In this document: positions 10,801-19,947 of the stretch, in pieces
Position numbering within the stretch: the first letter of the stretch is position 1
How the letters are laid out: each line of letters begins with the position of its first letter
Assembly: GCA_950022295.1 (NCBI GenBank)
Contig: OX465597.1
Span: 382,571,016-382,635,015 of the forward strand
DNA from: Bromus sterilis
Taxonomy: Eukaryota; Streptophyta; Magnoliopsida; Poales; Poaceae
Reading direction: 5' to 3'
Length of the DNA: 64,000 nt
Position numbers and translations under genes: made by a program
Notes under the pieces: model-generated
Databases searched by the model: none
Seen by the model: only the letters and a program-made list of their open reading frames with translations
Told to the model about the DNA's origin: nothing

Positions 10801-11416
10801 CTATGCTTACTAACAAATTTGTACCTTTAAAATCTTCATATCCTTTGGTTTGAAAACCGAAACTCATTTTTTCAATAAATTCTTTTACAGGCATCATTAG
10901 GTCTGGGGCTATGTATGTTATTAATCTATTTTCATTCATATCACCTTCCATAAAGCCTAATGCTGCTTTATCTACTGAATCCCATCTTCTATCCAGTAGC
11001 GTTATTAATACTTTAGCTCCTAATTTCTTTCTTGTCATGCCTTTAACACCTATGATATACATACCTTGATGAATGTATTTATAACCATAATATTTAAGTT
11101 CATTTTCAATATTCTTGCTTACAATTCTTAAATCTACTGGGTGTGTTAACACACTCAGTTCTACTTCTCTGGATATTCTGTATAAACCACTCTTACTTTC
11201 AAACATACCCATATGATAAACCTGTTGTGGCTTTATTTTTCTTAAAGTATCCTTTTGATATCTTTCTAGGTCTCTTTGTATATCGATAACTTCTTCTAAA
11301 CTTTCAATATCATCAGCCTTGCATGATAGTCTATGCTTTATGGCCAGCGGTCTCGAGTCTTGCCTTACTAATTGGAGGTTTCTGTCTCTTCTAAAGAGGC
11401 TTTTAGATACGTCCAT
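7889..11416 (-). CDS. ORF3 5' part, copy B: movement protein, coat protein, protease (1,175 aa, ends at frameshift)
   Basis: The domains in order are as follows. A 30K-superfamily movement protein lies at about 85-240, with the characteristic Asp of LLDRRW near 142. An acidic, Asn-rich linker (residues 385-480) includes a run of seven Asn. The coat-protein region is at about 520-780, followed by an Arg/Lys-rich stretch. A CCHC zinc knuckle spans 833-846 (C-x2-C-x4-H-x4-C), and a second Cys cluster 929-970, as in badnaviruses and RTBV. A coiled coil lies at 994-1026. The aspartic protease has DTG at 1100-1102. The frame stops at 7889-7891, immediately after a one-base deletion relative to P, so the polyprotein lacks RT-RH. 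The ATG at 11416 lies inside the end of ORF2. Confidence 0.92.
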   Translation of the reverse strand: MDVSKSLFRRDRNLQLVRQDSRPLAIKHRLSCKADDIESLEEVIDIQRDLERYQKDTLRKIKPQQVYHMGMFESKSGLYRISREVELSVLTHPVDLRIVSKNIENELKYYGYKYIHQGMYIIGVKGMTRKKLGAKVLITLLDRRWDSVDKAALGFMEGDMNENRLITYIAPDLMMPVKEFIEKMSFGFQTKGYEDFKGTNLLVSIEFIGRLTNRSNSRYRVNVNDVIHSMQSKGIQFMNPLKIGSEERAGEEWKIGELIEKKELKQPENYISYQNCEGSSSIRFMNYKSASIEDTESLISESETSDDKNKGATEFMEKVNLDDEIIHWENKLKHIEWEYSNSMTQDWPKIRERELFIIREIARIKKLKNEKKIAGTSSTKPNTTSVPEKKGDNSNNIDIIDNNNNNNNRNKGKNIVESHKNEVISEEEQWDINNKLLLESYEEEEELMREMLIEDEYYDDSEQNSDFYNSLDEVGLHNLENAMEAMEVENSNKRRKGYGDSSVKREGERERPTRSAGKWPPEKDDYQPTYIPGQYKYMGSRRRDFEKPVQFQNTRNDGAILNLAAHDPIDWPNIISIWKGLIVQKYIQNQYSIGTKVEDMLTYLETFLGESVKVLWEQWVETYPNQYEELKRAGSNPNNFANVISNMIIAEDPELGHTSLQNERLREIEKLTLTSWKGIKEFSQHYLYNATTAKQGFNKGVVERYFNKLPDPLGSIIFEEYKKETAGTVLNISQAITYVFKHLRKVCTDIQAQRSMKKSDYNFCNNIVQIPLTYGEERHRSKKHYKPQMRDNRNFRTKKIFFLRRSDNRAPFLHKRNVRRYNPRKSYDKTCRCFICNSPDHLSKTCPNKDQKRYSSKYEEQERVLIIDSVNENILVCDDEIKDDESIYSIIETDEIENEVLEEESSSDEIDLIDELAGLKIEMMNQVDCEHDWIRGKGDYNIKCAFCIYYPSQENRSTCNLCLKQACASCLKAKNQGWRQEIELEPDEYILNRRVRNLENRINKLEEELEVLKDKLEENLKEKDNEEHEKRATEGTEMKEQMVTVRDKKGDKLIQLKDAITSFGNKYIVRLPFKEVLGIRIPVRLVLKPNISYKILALLDTGCTKNIIHDKYFVRCPEIVKTIDDKIAEVSTDMSGIKKIHNQLAYNIEAYINGTKYIIDEITIRDLSVINDDMI

Positions 11417-11652
11417 TTTTCTGAGTTAATATTCCTTGATGCGGCTACTATTCCTGATGATGCTAGCACGATATCTTTGTTGCTTTGTGTACTATTTAAT
11501 TTATCCAAAACCTGAATTAATAACTGGAGAATAGTATTATTTTGTCTTATTATTATTCTAGAATCTTCTTTTGGCGAATCGTGATCAGAGAAACCAATAG
11601 GAGGAGATAAATATTTGGTTACTTCTTTTAGAGCTTGATTATATTCGGACAT
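11368..11652 (-). CDS. ORF2, copy B (94 aa)
   Basis: It is identical in sequence and context to ORF2 of the other copies: it begins 4 bp after the ORF1 stop and overlaps the ORF3 start by 49 bp. Position and size match the small virion-associated P12 of tungrovirus. Confidence 0.75.
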   Translation of the reverse strand: MSEYNQALKEVTKYLSPPIGFSDHDSPKEDSRIIIRQNNTILQLLIQVLDKLNSTQSNKDIVLASSGIVAASRNINSEKWTYLKASLEETETSN

Positions 11653-11656
11653 ACAA

Positions 11657-12142
11657 TTATGAAAGGATTAAACTTTTTATTTCTAACGCCAAGTTTTTGA
11701 TATCTGAAATATCTTGTTTTATTTCAATCGTTGGCGACAATTCTTTACTTTTACTTGGATGGTGGACTATATTTTTTCCAATGGATAAAACTTCTTCTTT
11801 AATATAGTCGTTATTCTTACAGACAATATTTTGTTTCGCTTTTGCTTCCTCTAGCTTATGCAAAGCTAGATCAATTTTATTATTCAACGCCGAATACCTT
11901 TCTATGAGTTTTTGGTATTCTTTGAATAAACTATCAAATTTTTGATCTAGTTGATCTTGCCTTTTACCCCACGATATAAAAAAATTATATATGAGATCGA
12001 CGATTATATTTAGCTGACTTTGAGAAGAATGCCAGATATGTTCTTCAGAGGGATTTATTCTGCACCTTATATTAATATTTTCCTTAGTATTTATATTTCT
12101 ACCTGTGCTAACTTCTAAGTTTAAATATTTTAATCTTTCAAT
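11657..12142 (-). CDS. ORF1, copy B (about 161 aa, ATT start)
   Basis: The frame is open from the PBS to 11657 with ATT at 12142-12140 as the proposed start. It differs from copy A by a synonymous-looking base near 11,708. Function is unassigned; the position corresponds to RTBV P24. Confidence 0.6.
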   Translation of the reverse strand: MERLKYLNLEVSTGRNINTKENINIRCRINPSEEHIWHSSQSQLNIIVDLIYNFFISWGKRQDQLDQKFDSLFKEYQKLIERYSALNNKIDLALHKLEEAKAKQNIVCKNNDYIKEEVLSIGKNIVHHPSKSKELSPTIEIKQDISDIKNLALEIKSLILS

Positions 12143-12154
12143 GGTTAAACACTG

Positions 12155-12166
12155 GATCTGATACCA
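12155..12166 (-). promoter_or_regulatory. tRNA-Met primer-binding site, copy B
   Basis: It reads TGGTATCAGATC on the minus strand, 11 of 12 matching the initiator-tRNA-Met site. Copy B breaks off only about 30 bp beyond it, at the inverted junction with P. Confidence 0.85.
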
Positions 12167-12184
12167 ACAATATAGATAAATTTA

Positions 12185-12205
12185 AATATATATGTAGAGA
12201 TAGTA
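12185..12205. other. Inverted junction between copies B and P
   Basis: Minus-strand copy B runs to about 12,196, a short stretch past its PBS, and then switches to plus-strand copy P in mid-ORF3 (the Asn-rich linker). Both parental sequences carry a similar AGAGATA/GGAGATA string, so microhomology of a few bases probably guided the joining. Confidence 0.75.
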
Positions 12206-15200
12206 GTAATAATATTGATAACAATAACAATAATAACAATAGAAACAAAGGTAAGAATATTGTTGAAAGTCATAAAAATGAAGTTATTAGTGAAGAAGAG
12301 CAATGGGATATAAATAATAAGTTATTATTAGAAAGCTATGAGGAAGAAGAGGAACTAATGAGAGAAATGTTGATAGAAGATGAATATTATGATGATTCAG
12401 AACAAAATAGTGACTTTTATAATTCCCTAGATGAGGTTGGGCTACACAATTTAGAAAATGCTATGGAAGCCATGGAAGTAGAAAATAGTAATAAAAGAAG
12501 AAAGGGATATGGTGATAGTTCAGTAAAAAGAGAAGGTGAAAGGGAGAGACCAACCAGATCAGCTGGAAAATGGCCCCCAGAGAAAGATGACTATCAACCT
12601 ACATATATTCCCGGACAATACAAATACATGGGTTCTCGAAGAAGAGATTTTGAAAAGCCGGTACAATTTCAAAATACTAGAAATGATGGTGCGATATTGA
12701 ATTTAGCCGCACATGATCCTATAGATTGGCCAAATATAATTAGCATTTGGAAAGGGCTAATCGTGCAAAAATATATACAAAACCAATATAGTATAGGCAC
12801 TAAGGTTGAAGACATGTTAACATATCTTGAGACATTTTTAGGAGAGTCAGTAAAAGTTCTATGGGAACAATGGGTAGAGACTTATCCTAATCAATATGAA
12901 GAATTAAAAAGAGCCGGAAGTAATCCAAATAACTTTGCAAATGTTATATCAAATATGATTATAGCAGAAGATCCAGAATTAGGACATACATCTTTACAAA
13001 ATGAAAGGTTGAGAGAAATAGAAAAATTAACGCTAACTAGTTGGAAAGGCATAAAAGAGTTTTCTCAACACTACTTATATAATGCTACAACCGCTAAGCA
13101 AGGTTTTAATAAAGGTGTAGTTGAAAGATATTTTAATAAATTGCCCGATCCATTAGGATCTATAATATTTGAAGAATACAAGAAGGAAACAGCGGGAACC
13201 GTTTTAAACATATCACAAGCCATAACATATGTTTTTAAACATTTAAGAAAGGTATGTACAGATATACAAGCTCAAAGGTCTATGAAGAAATCAGATTACA
13301 ATTTCTGTAATAACATTGTCCAAATACCACTCACATATGGGGAAGAAAGGCATAGAAGCAAGAAACATTATAAACCCCAAATGCGAGATAATAGAAATTT
13401 TAGAACAAAGAAAAGATTTTTCCTAAGAAGGTCTGATAATAGAGCCCCTTTCTTACATAAGAGAAATGTAAGAAGATATAATCCTAGAAAATCTTATGAT
13501 AGAACTTGTAGGTGTTTTATATGCAACTCACCTGACCATCTGAGTAAAACTTGTCCAAATAAGGATCAAAAAAGGTACTCTAGTAAATATGAAGAACAAG
13601 AAAGGGTATTAATCATAGATAGTGTCAATGAAAATATTCTAGTATGTGATGATGAAATAAAAGATGATGAGTCAATATATTCAATCATAGAGACAGATGA
13701 AATAGAAAATGAAGTCTTAGAAGAAGAATCAAGCAGTGATGAGATAGATCTAATAGATGAATTAGCAGGCCTAAAAATTGAAATGATGAACCAAGTAGAT
13801 TGCGAGCATGACTGGATTAGAGGAAAGGGTGATTATAATATTAAATGTGCTTTTTGCATATATTACCCAAGCCAAGAGAATAGGTCAACATGTAACCTAT
13901 GTTTAAAGCAAGCTTGTGCCTCTTGCTTAAAGGCAAAAAATCAAGGCTGGAGACAGGAAATAGAATTAGAACCAGATGAATATATATTAAATAGAAGAGT
14001 TAGAAATCTAGAAAATAGAATAAATAAACTAGAAGAGGAGTTAGAAATATTAAAAGAAAAGCTAGAAGAAAATCTGAAAGAAAAAGATAATAAAGAACAT
14101 GAACATATGGCTACTGGAAGCACAGAAATGAAGGAACAAATGGTCACAGTAAGAGATAAAAAAGGAGATAAGCTAATACAATTAAAAGACGCTATAACTA
14201 GTTTTGGAAACAAATATATTGTGCGATTACCATTCAAAGAAGTTCTAGGGATAAGAATCCCAGTCAGAATAGTACTAAAGCCAAATATTTCTTATAAAAT
14301 ATTAGCACTATTAGATACTGGTTGCACGAAGAATATCATTCATGATAAATACTTTGTGAGATGTCCTGAAATAGTCAAAACTATAGACGACAAGATAGCC
14401 GAAGTATCCACAGATATGTCAGGAATAAAGAAAATCCATAACCAACTGGCATATAATATTGAAGCCTATATAAATGGCACAAAATATATCATAGATGAAA
14501 TTACAATAAGAGATTTGTCAGTAATAAATGATGACATGATAATAGGATTAAGATTTTTACAACAATCTGTGCAAACCACAATTATACATGAAGATGGGGT
14601 CACATTTATCCCGCGTCAAGATAATCTCCCATACATATCAGAGGTTCGAAAGCAAAGAAAATCTACACAAAATGTAGAAATATCTAATTTGCAAGAGGAA
14701 TATTGCTCGGATCTCCCAGAATTCTGCAAAGAAGAAGAACTTAGTGAGACCATAGAAGAATATCATATAGAAAATACACATACAGAATGTATAGGATTAC
14801 AATCATTCTCGCCAAATTGGTATAGAGATATTAAATCCAAAAAAGATATAGACAAAATTGTACAAAGACTAGAGAATATACAAATTATTGGAGAAATACC
14901 AATGAAGCATTGGGATAAGAACTCCATAGTTTGCAAAATAAACATTATAAACCCAGACTATATAATTAAGTCGGGACCAATAGAAGCTACTCCTAAAGAT
15001 ATTGAAGAGTTTAAAATGCATATTGAAGAGCTACTAAAATTAAAAGCAATTAGAGAAAGCAGAAGTCCTCATCGATCTGCTGCCTTTATAGTTAGAAATC
15101 ATGCTGAAGAAGTTAGAGGAAAATCTAGAATGGTAATTAATTACAAAAGACTAAATGACAACACAGTAGATGATGCATATAATATACCTAATAAGCAAGA

Positions 15201-16266
15201 ATGGATCAATAGAATACAAGGGAGCAGATATTTCTCTAAATTTGATTTGAAAGCAGGGTTTTGGCAAGTTAAGATGTCAGAAGAATCTATTCCTTGGACA
15301 GCTTTTACATGTCCACAAGGCCACTATGAATGGCTAGTAATGCCATTAGGTCTAAAGAATGCACCTGCACTATTTCAAAGAAAAATGCAAAATATATTTA
15401 ATGAAAATCAAGCATTCATATTGGTATATGTAGATGATTTGTTAGTATTTTCAAAATCATACAAAGAACATATAGCTCATCTTGAAGTTTTCTTCAGAAA
15501 GGTAGAACAAAATGGGCTAATACTATCAAAGAAGAAGATGGAAATTTGCAAAGAGAAAATCAATTTCCTTGGGCATGAAATAGGAGAAGGGAAAATATAT
15601 TTACAAGAGCATATTGCAAAGAAAATTTTACAGTTTCCTGATAATATGAGTGATAAAAAGGTTTTACAACAATTTTTAGGAATTGTAAACTATGCAAGAA
15701 ATTATATAGATAATTTAGCGAAGTTAGCAGGACCTCTATATGCTAAATTAAGAAAGAATGGCCAAAGATACTTTAACTCTGAGGATATAAAATTAGTAAA
15801 GGCCATTAAAGAAAAGGTCAAGAATTTAAAGCCTTTGGAATTGCCTTTAGAAGACAATTATTTTATTATTGAAACCGATGCATCTAAGGTAGGATGGGGT
15901 GCTATATTAAAACAGAAACCAAATAAATATTCCCCTAAGGCAGAAGAAAAGATCTGTAGATACGCTTCAGGAAGTTATAAATTAAAGACGGTAAATAATA
16001 TTGATAGAGAAATTCTTGCAGTAGTCAATGCAATAAATGCTTTTAGATTATACCTCGGATTTAAAGAATTCACAGTGCGAACTGATTGCGAAGCAATATG
16101 TAGATATTATAATCAAATTAATAGTAAGAAAAGCTCGACTAGAAGATGGGTCTTATTTGAAGATACCATAGCTGGAAATGGGTATAGAGTAAATTTTGAG
16201 CATATTAAGGGAAAGGATAATACTTTGCCTGACATATTTTCTCGTGCATCAATTTTACAGAAATGA
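12199..16266 (+). CDS. ORF3, copy P, 5'-truncated: coat protein, protease, RT, RNase H in one frame
   Basis: The frame enters from the junction at 12,197 and stays open through 16,266. It corresponds to residue about 394 of copy B onward, so the movement protein and part of the linker are missing; the first internal ATG is at 12,358. From that ATG the CCHC knuckle lies near residues 386-399, DTG near 653, YVDD near 1,024, and RNase H at the C-terminus. The protease and RT are continuous here, unlike B and C. The linker lost nine bases near 12,220. A cluster of substitutions at about 13,730-14,280 sets this copy apart (see findings). With no viral promoter or start codon upstream, this is a remnant. 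Confidence 0.9.
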   Translation, partial: DSSNNIDNNNNNNNRNKGKNIVESHKNEVISEEEQWDINNKLLLESYEEEEELMREMLIEDEYYDDSEQNSDFYNSLDEVGLHNLENAMEAMEVENSNKRRKGYGDSSVKREGERERPTRSAGKWPPEKDDYQPTYIPGQYKYMGSRRRDFEKPVQFQNTRNDGAILNLAAHDPIDWPNIISIWKGLIVQKYIQNQYSIGTKVEDMLTYLETFLGESVKVLWEQWVETYPNQYEELKRAGSNPNNFANVISNMIIAEDPELGHTSLQNERLREIEKLTLTSWKGIKEFSQHYLYNATTAKQGFNKGVVERYFNKLPDPLGSIIFEEYKKETAGTVLNISQAITYVFKHLRKVCTDIQAQRSMKKSDYNFCNNIVQIPLTYGEERHRSKKHYKPQMRDNRNFRTKKRFFLRRSDNRAPFLHKRNVRRYNPRKSYDRTCRCFICNSPDHLSKTCPNKDQKRYSSKYEEQERVLIIDSVNENILVCDDEIKDDESIYSIIETDEIENEVLEEESSSDEIDLIDELAGLKIEMMNQVDCEHDWIRGKGDYNIKCAFCIYYPSQENRSTCNLCLKQACASCLKAKNQGWRQEIELEPDEYILNRRVRNLENRINKLEEELEILKEKLEENLKEKDNKEHEHMATGSTEMKEQMVTVRDKKGDKLIQLKDAITSFGNKYIVRLPFKEVLGIRIPVRIVLKPNISYKILALLDTGCTKNIIHDKYFVRCPEIVKTIDDKIAEVSTDMSGIKKIHNQLAYNIEAYINGTKYIIDEITIRDLSVINDDMIIGLRFLQQSVQTTIIHEDGVTFIPRQDNLPYISEVRKQRKSTQNVEISNLQEEYCSDLPEFCKEEELSETIEEYHIENTHTECIGLQSFSPNWYRDIKSKKDIDKIVQRLENIQIIGEIPMKHWDKNSIVCKINIINPDYIIKSGPIEATPKDIEEFKMHIEELLKLKAIRESRSPHRSAAFIVRNHAEEVRGKSRMVINYKRLNDNTVDDAYNIPNKQEWINRIQGSRYFSKFDLKAGFWQVKMSEESIPWTAFTCPQGHYEWLVMPLGLKNAPALFQRKMQNIFNENQAFILVYVDDLLVFSKSYKEHIAHLEVFFRKVEQNGLILSKKKMEICKEKINFLGHEIGEGKIYLQEHIAKKILQFPDNMSDKKVLQQFLGIVNYARNYIDNLAKLAGPLYAKLRKNGQRYFNSEDIKLVKAIKEKVKNLKPLELPLEDNYFIIETDASKVGWGAILKQKPNKYSPKAEEKICRYASGSYKLKTVNNIDREILAVVNAINAFRLYLGFKEFTVRTDCEAICRYYNQINSKKSSTRRWVLFEDTIAGNGYRVNFEHIKGKDNTLPDIFSRASILQK

Positions 16267-17129
16267 AGAGAGGACTACTCCCAACTGGGAATGAATGCTT
16301 CATCTTTGGAGATGAGAATAAATTGAAAATATTTCCGGCAAATACATTCAACTTCAAGCCGAAGAGTCATATCCGGATTGATGAAATCCAGCGATGCATA
16401 CTTGATAACTTCTGGAATCAATATGCCAATAAAAGAGAAGACAAAGGATATATGCTATCAATCCTCAATAGCCTTGCTGAATATTTTAACAAGATGAATG
16501 AAGTCTTACCAAAATCAGCAAAAATGGAAGTTCCAAAGAAATTTGAAGGTCAAAAGAATGAAGCACTATATATCCTATTTGACGGAAATAAACCAGGAAT
16601 ATATATGACTTGGGAAGAGGTTATGATTGAAAAAATAGATGCAAGAAAGAAAGGCGAAGATGTCACATTCAAGAAATATGATAATATAAATGAAGCATTA
16701 ATGTGGGCAAGAAAAATAATAGGAGAAAATTACTATATAGACCCAAAGGCCAAAGAATATATTCAAAGGAGAAGGACCAATGATAATATATCAAACCCAC
16801 CAACACCAAAAGCCGCAAAGGCAGAACCATCAGGTTCAAAGAATATCAAAGAAGAATGTCCCCCAAGATATCATACATATAAAGAATGCCTTCTAAAGGG
16901 AATTGACCCTTTGGATAGCGAATACATAGACCAAGAATTGGACAAAAGGTTTGAAGAATTTTCTAAAATAATGAAAAATGAATTAAAAGAAGAAATATTA
17001 AATGAAATACGGATGGAAATGGACAACAAATTTGAAGAAATTAAAAAAGAATGTGACTCGAAATTTGACTTCAATATCTCAGAAGCTGATCAAATGGATA
17101 TTGCAGGACATGGGCAACTACCTGAATAG
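16263..17129 (+). CDS. ORF4, copy P, viroplasmin/transactivator-like protein (288 aa)
   Basis: It is identical to ORF4 of copies B and C. It starts in an ATGA overlap with the ORF3 stop, so translation is probably coupled or transactivated. The Cauli_VI-like domain is at residues about 99-152 and the C-terminal coiled coil at 222-266. Confidence 0.75.
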   Translation: MKRGLLPTGNECFIFGDENKLKIFPANTFNFKPKSHIRIDEIQRCILDNFWNQYANKREDKGYMLSILNSLAEYFNKMNEVLPKSAKMEVPKKFEGQKNEALYILFDGNKPGIYMTWEEVMIEKIDARKKGEDVTFKKYDNINEALMWARKIIGENYYIDPKAKEYIQRRRTNDNISNPPTPKAAKAEPSGSKNIKEECPPRYHTYKECLLKGIDPLDSEYIDQELDKRFEEFSKIMKNELKEEILNEIRMEMDNKFEEIKKECDSKFDFNISEADQMDIAGHGQLPE

Positions 17130-17179
17130 AAACCATAAACAGCCACCTGCAAATATTCCGAATTTAGATTGATATTGCT

Positions 17180-17228
17180 ATCAATTATTCGGGCGCGGAG
17201 GACATATACCCCCAACCCGAATATTGAT
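17180..17228 (+). other. Conserved stem-loop downstream of ORF4, copy P
   Basis: It has the same ATTCGGG/CCCGAAT stem as at 5206-5254, with a GC-rich and then C-rich loop. Confidence 0.6.
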
Positions 17229-17596
17229 AACTGTATATTTTTTTAAAAATTATGATATAAGCCTACATAAGTCTTAATATTTGATATGGAATATCAAATA
17301 AACGGGCAGGTGGACCCCTCCAAAAAATAAAAAATAAAAAATTAATTAATTATAATTATAATTATAATAATATATCAGCAGCAGGCGTTGCATCCAAGTG
17401 TTTTCTCATGTGCGCATACAGCCATGAGTTGAAGAGCAAGCCAATGGTGTGAGCAATGCGAGTCTTTGCATGTTGCTCATATGCTAGAAGACAATGGAGG
17501 CAAGCTGATTATTCACCGAGAGACAATGCCCATGTGAAAAAAGCAAAGATTCCTGAAGATTGAAGTTTGTCGGGCACTCTCTCTCGAACTTATCCA

Positions 17597-17638
17597 TACC
17601 CTAGAAGGACACGCATGTACCCTAGTAGGACACGTGTG
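17597..17638 (+). promoter_or_regulatory. Two tandem 21-bp upstream elements, the second with a G-box
   Basis: Two near-copies of TACCCTAGNAGGACACG lie head to tail with a period of 21 bp. The second contains CACGTG at 17,631-17,636, a core bound by plant bZIP/bHLH factors. They end about 70 bp before the TATA box, a plausible enhancer position. Confidence 0.5.
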
Positions 17639-17707
17639 ATTGCTACCGTGTGTAAAATAAATAAGTGGAGGCAGGCTCTCGAAGGCTCCCTTGCAGCCAT
17701 CCGCGGC

Positions 17708-17715
17708 TATAAAAG
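17708..17715 (+). promoter_or_regulatory. TATA box of viral promoter, copy P
   Basis: CTATAAAAGG predicts a start near 17,740. Transcription would run through ORF1, ORF2 and truncated ORF3, then across the inverted copy C in antisense. Confidence 0.75.
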
Positions 17716-18352
17716 GAGACCCTGGACTCAGAAGCAGGACACGCAAAAACACTCAGAGCATCAAGAGCTTCAAGTTCCTCCACCAGAGCACTTCCACTTT
17801 CCCTTAGTAGTAGCTCCACCACCACCTTGTAGTATAGCCACTATATCGAAGGAGTTGTATTAGCCAAGAATATTAAGGTAATTTCCTCAGTCCGTGTAAT
17901 CCCTTCGAGGCCTCCCGAAAGGGAAAACCATATGTAAATTATGTTGTGGAAATGATGTAGTTTCTTGTCTCACTTGGTCTTTTTATTTATGAATTTATGG
18001 GACGAATTCTTATGCTAAGGATCCTATAGGAGAAACCTCTGCCGGTAGTTCTCTGTTTAGCCTAGTGTGGCGTTTGAATGAGAACCTCGTGGCCGTAGAG
18101 AAGTGTTCCCTTCGGGTGGAACTGCCTGGGAAGACGATAAGAATTTACCCCATAAATTTGCATATAAAACCATCAAGTGAACGTAATTAGCTACATCTGA
18201 AACAACATAATGAAAAATATGGTGAGTACCGAGTAGGATTTTACACATACGCGTACACAGCCGTTCGTGCTGTTGGCCTCGCCAGCCTTAATAAGATCCT
18301 GCATTAAATCATAATTAGCGCACAAATATTAGTGAATATTTAAATATTAGTG

Positions 18353-18373
18353 GGAATAGTAAAATACTATTCC
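18353..18373 (+). other. Perfect hairpin in viral leader
   Basis: GGAATAGTA and TACTATTCC pair perfectly across a 3-nt loop, within a leader segment rich in AATAGT/ACTATT motifs. A strong local leader structure just before the PBS is typical of caulimovirid RNA. Confidence 0.5.
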
Positions 18374-18496
18374 AAATAGTGCATTGAATAGTGTACCCAA
18401 TAGTGAATAGTAAAAACACTATTGAAGATAAAAGCACACACTCATACTCCACCGTACCTACTTAATTACATATATATTTAAATTTATCTATATTGT

Positions 18497-18508
18497 TGGT
18501 ATCAGATC
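18497..18508 (+). promoter_or_regulatory. tRNA-Met primer-binding site, copy P
   Basis: TGGTATCAGATC, 11 of 12 matching the initiator-tRNA-Met complement. It lies 24 nt before the proposed ATT start of ORF1. Confidence 0.85.
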
Positions 18509-18520
18509 CAGTGTTTAACC

Positions 18521-19006
18521 ATTGAAAGATTAAAATATTTAAACTTAGAAGTTAGCACAGGTAGAAATATAAATACTAAGGAAAATATTAATATAAGGTG
18601 CAGAATAAATCCCTCTGAAGAACATATCTGGCATTCTTCTCAAAGTCAGCTAAATATAATCGTCGATCTCATATATAATTTTTTTATATCGTGGGGTAAA
18701 AGGCAAGATCAACTAGATCAAAAATTTGATAGTTTATTCAAAGAATACCAAAAACTCATAGAAAGGTATTCGGCGTTGAATAATAAAATTGATCTAGCTT
18801 TGCATAAGCTAGAGGAAGCAAAAGCGAAACAAAATATTGTCTGTAAGAATAACGACTATATTAAAGAAGAAGTTTTATCCATTGGAAAAAATATAGTCCA
18901 CCATCCAAGTAAAAGTAAAGAATTGTCGCCAACGATTGAAATAAAACAAGATATTTCAGATATCAAAAACTTGGCGTTAGAAATAAAAAGTTTAATCCTT
19001 TCATAA
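18521..19006 (+). CDS. ORF1, copy P (about 161 aa, ATT start)
   Basis: The frame is open from before the PBS through 19,006 and has no ATG. The proposed start ATT at 18,521 sits in the context AACC-ATT-G. A later in-frame TTG at 18,776 would give only 76 residues and omit half of the conserved frame. The product is rich in Asn, Ile and Lys with a helical, charged C-terminal half. Position matches RTBV P24; role unknown. Confidence 0.6.
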   Translation: MERLKYLNLEVSTGRNINTKENINIRCRINPSEEHIWHSSQSQLNIIVDLIYNFFISWGKRQDQLDQKFDSLFKEYQKLIERYSALNNKIDLALHKLEEAKAKQNIVCKNNDYIKEEVLSIGKNIVHHPSKSKELSPTIEIKQDISDIKNLALEIKSLILS

Positions 19007-19010
19007 TTGT

Positions 19011-19295
19011 ATGTCCGAATATAATCAAGCTCTAAAAGAAGTAACCAAATATTTATCTCCTCCTATTGGTTTCTCTGATCACGATTCGCCAAAAGAAGAT
19101 TCTAGAATAATAATAAGACAAAATAATACTATTCTCCAGTTATTAATTCAGGTTTTGGATAAATTAAATAGTACACAAAGCAACAAAGATATCGTGCTAG
19201 CATCATCAGGAATAGTAGCCGCATCAAGGAATATTAACTCAGAAAAATGGACGTATCTAAAAGCCTCTTTAGAAGAGACAGAAACCTCCAATTAG
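19011..19295 (+). CDS. ORF2, copy P (94 aa)
   Basis: It is identical to ORF2 elsewhere in the cluster, starts 4 bp after the ORF1 stop and overlaps the ORF3 start at 19,247. Confidence 0.75.
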   Translation: MSEYNQALKEVTKYLSPPIGFSDHDSPKEDSRIIIRQNNTILQLLIQVLDKLNSTQSNKDIVLASSGIVAASRNINSEKWTYLKASLEETETSN

Positions 19296-19469
19296 TAAGG
19301 CAAGACTCGAGACCGCTGGCCATAAAGCATAGACTATCATGCAAGGCTGATGATATTGAAAGTTTAGAAGAAGTTATCGATATACAAAGAGACCTAGAAA
19401 GATATCAAAAGGATACTTTAAGAAAAATAAAGCCACAACAGGTTTATCATATGGGTATGTTTGAAAGTA
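19247..19469 (+). pseudogene. ORF3 N-terminal fragment, copy P
   Basis: Only the first 74 codons of the polyprotein remain, stopping before the movement-protein core. At about 19,470 the sequence jumps back to the leader, and the frame reads on to a chance stop at 19,504. Confidence 0.85.
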
Positions 19470-19947
19470 AGAAACCTCTGCCGGTAGTTCTCTGTTTAGC
19501 CTAGTGTGGCGTTTGAATGAGAACCTTGTGGCCGTAGAGAAGTGTTCCCTTCGGGTGGAACTGCCTGGGAAGACGATAAGAATTTACCCCATAAATTTGC
19601 ATATAAAACCATCAAGTGAACGTAATTAGCTACATCTGAAACAACATAATGAAAAATATGGTGAGTACCGAGTAGGATTTTACACATACGCGTACACAGC
19701 CGTTCGTGCTGTTGGCCTCGCCAGCCTTAATAAGATCCTGCATTAAATCATAATTAGCGCACAAATATTAGTGAATATTTAAATATTAGTGGGAATAGTA
19801 AAATACTATTCCAAATAGTGCATTGAATAGTGTACCCAATAGTGAATAGTAAAAACACTATTGAAGATAAAAGCACACACTCATACTCCACCGTACCTAC
19901 TTAATCACATATATATTTAAATTTATCTATATTGTTGGTATCAGAGC
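19470..19947 (+). repeat. Second copy of viral leader ending in a PBS
   Basis: This repeats about 18,033-18,508 with a handful of differences. The PBS here (19,936-19,947) reads TGGTATCAGAGC, a 12/12 match to initiator tRNA-Met. Its last two bases may come from the joined segment, because a viral GCGCGGAGGAC string follows. The leader is fused to mid-ORF3 through 2-3 shared bases. Confidence 0.85.

Larger units (their letters stand above)
17130..18496 (+). promoter_or_regulatory. Viral intergenic region, copy P: promoter and leader
   Basis: This 1,367-bp span is the plus-strand counterpart of 3939-5304. It contains the ORF4-proximal stem-loop (17,180-17,228), AT-rich palindromes, a paired upstream element with a G-box (17,597-17,638), the TATA box (17,708-17,715) and a leader of about 760 nt ending at the PBS. 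Confidence 0.8.
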
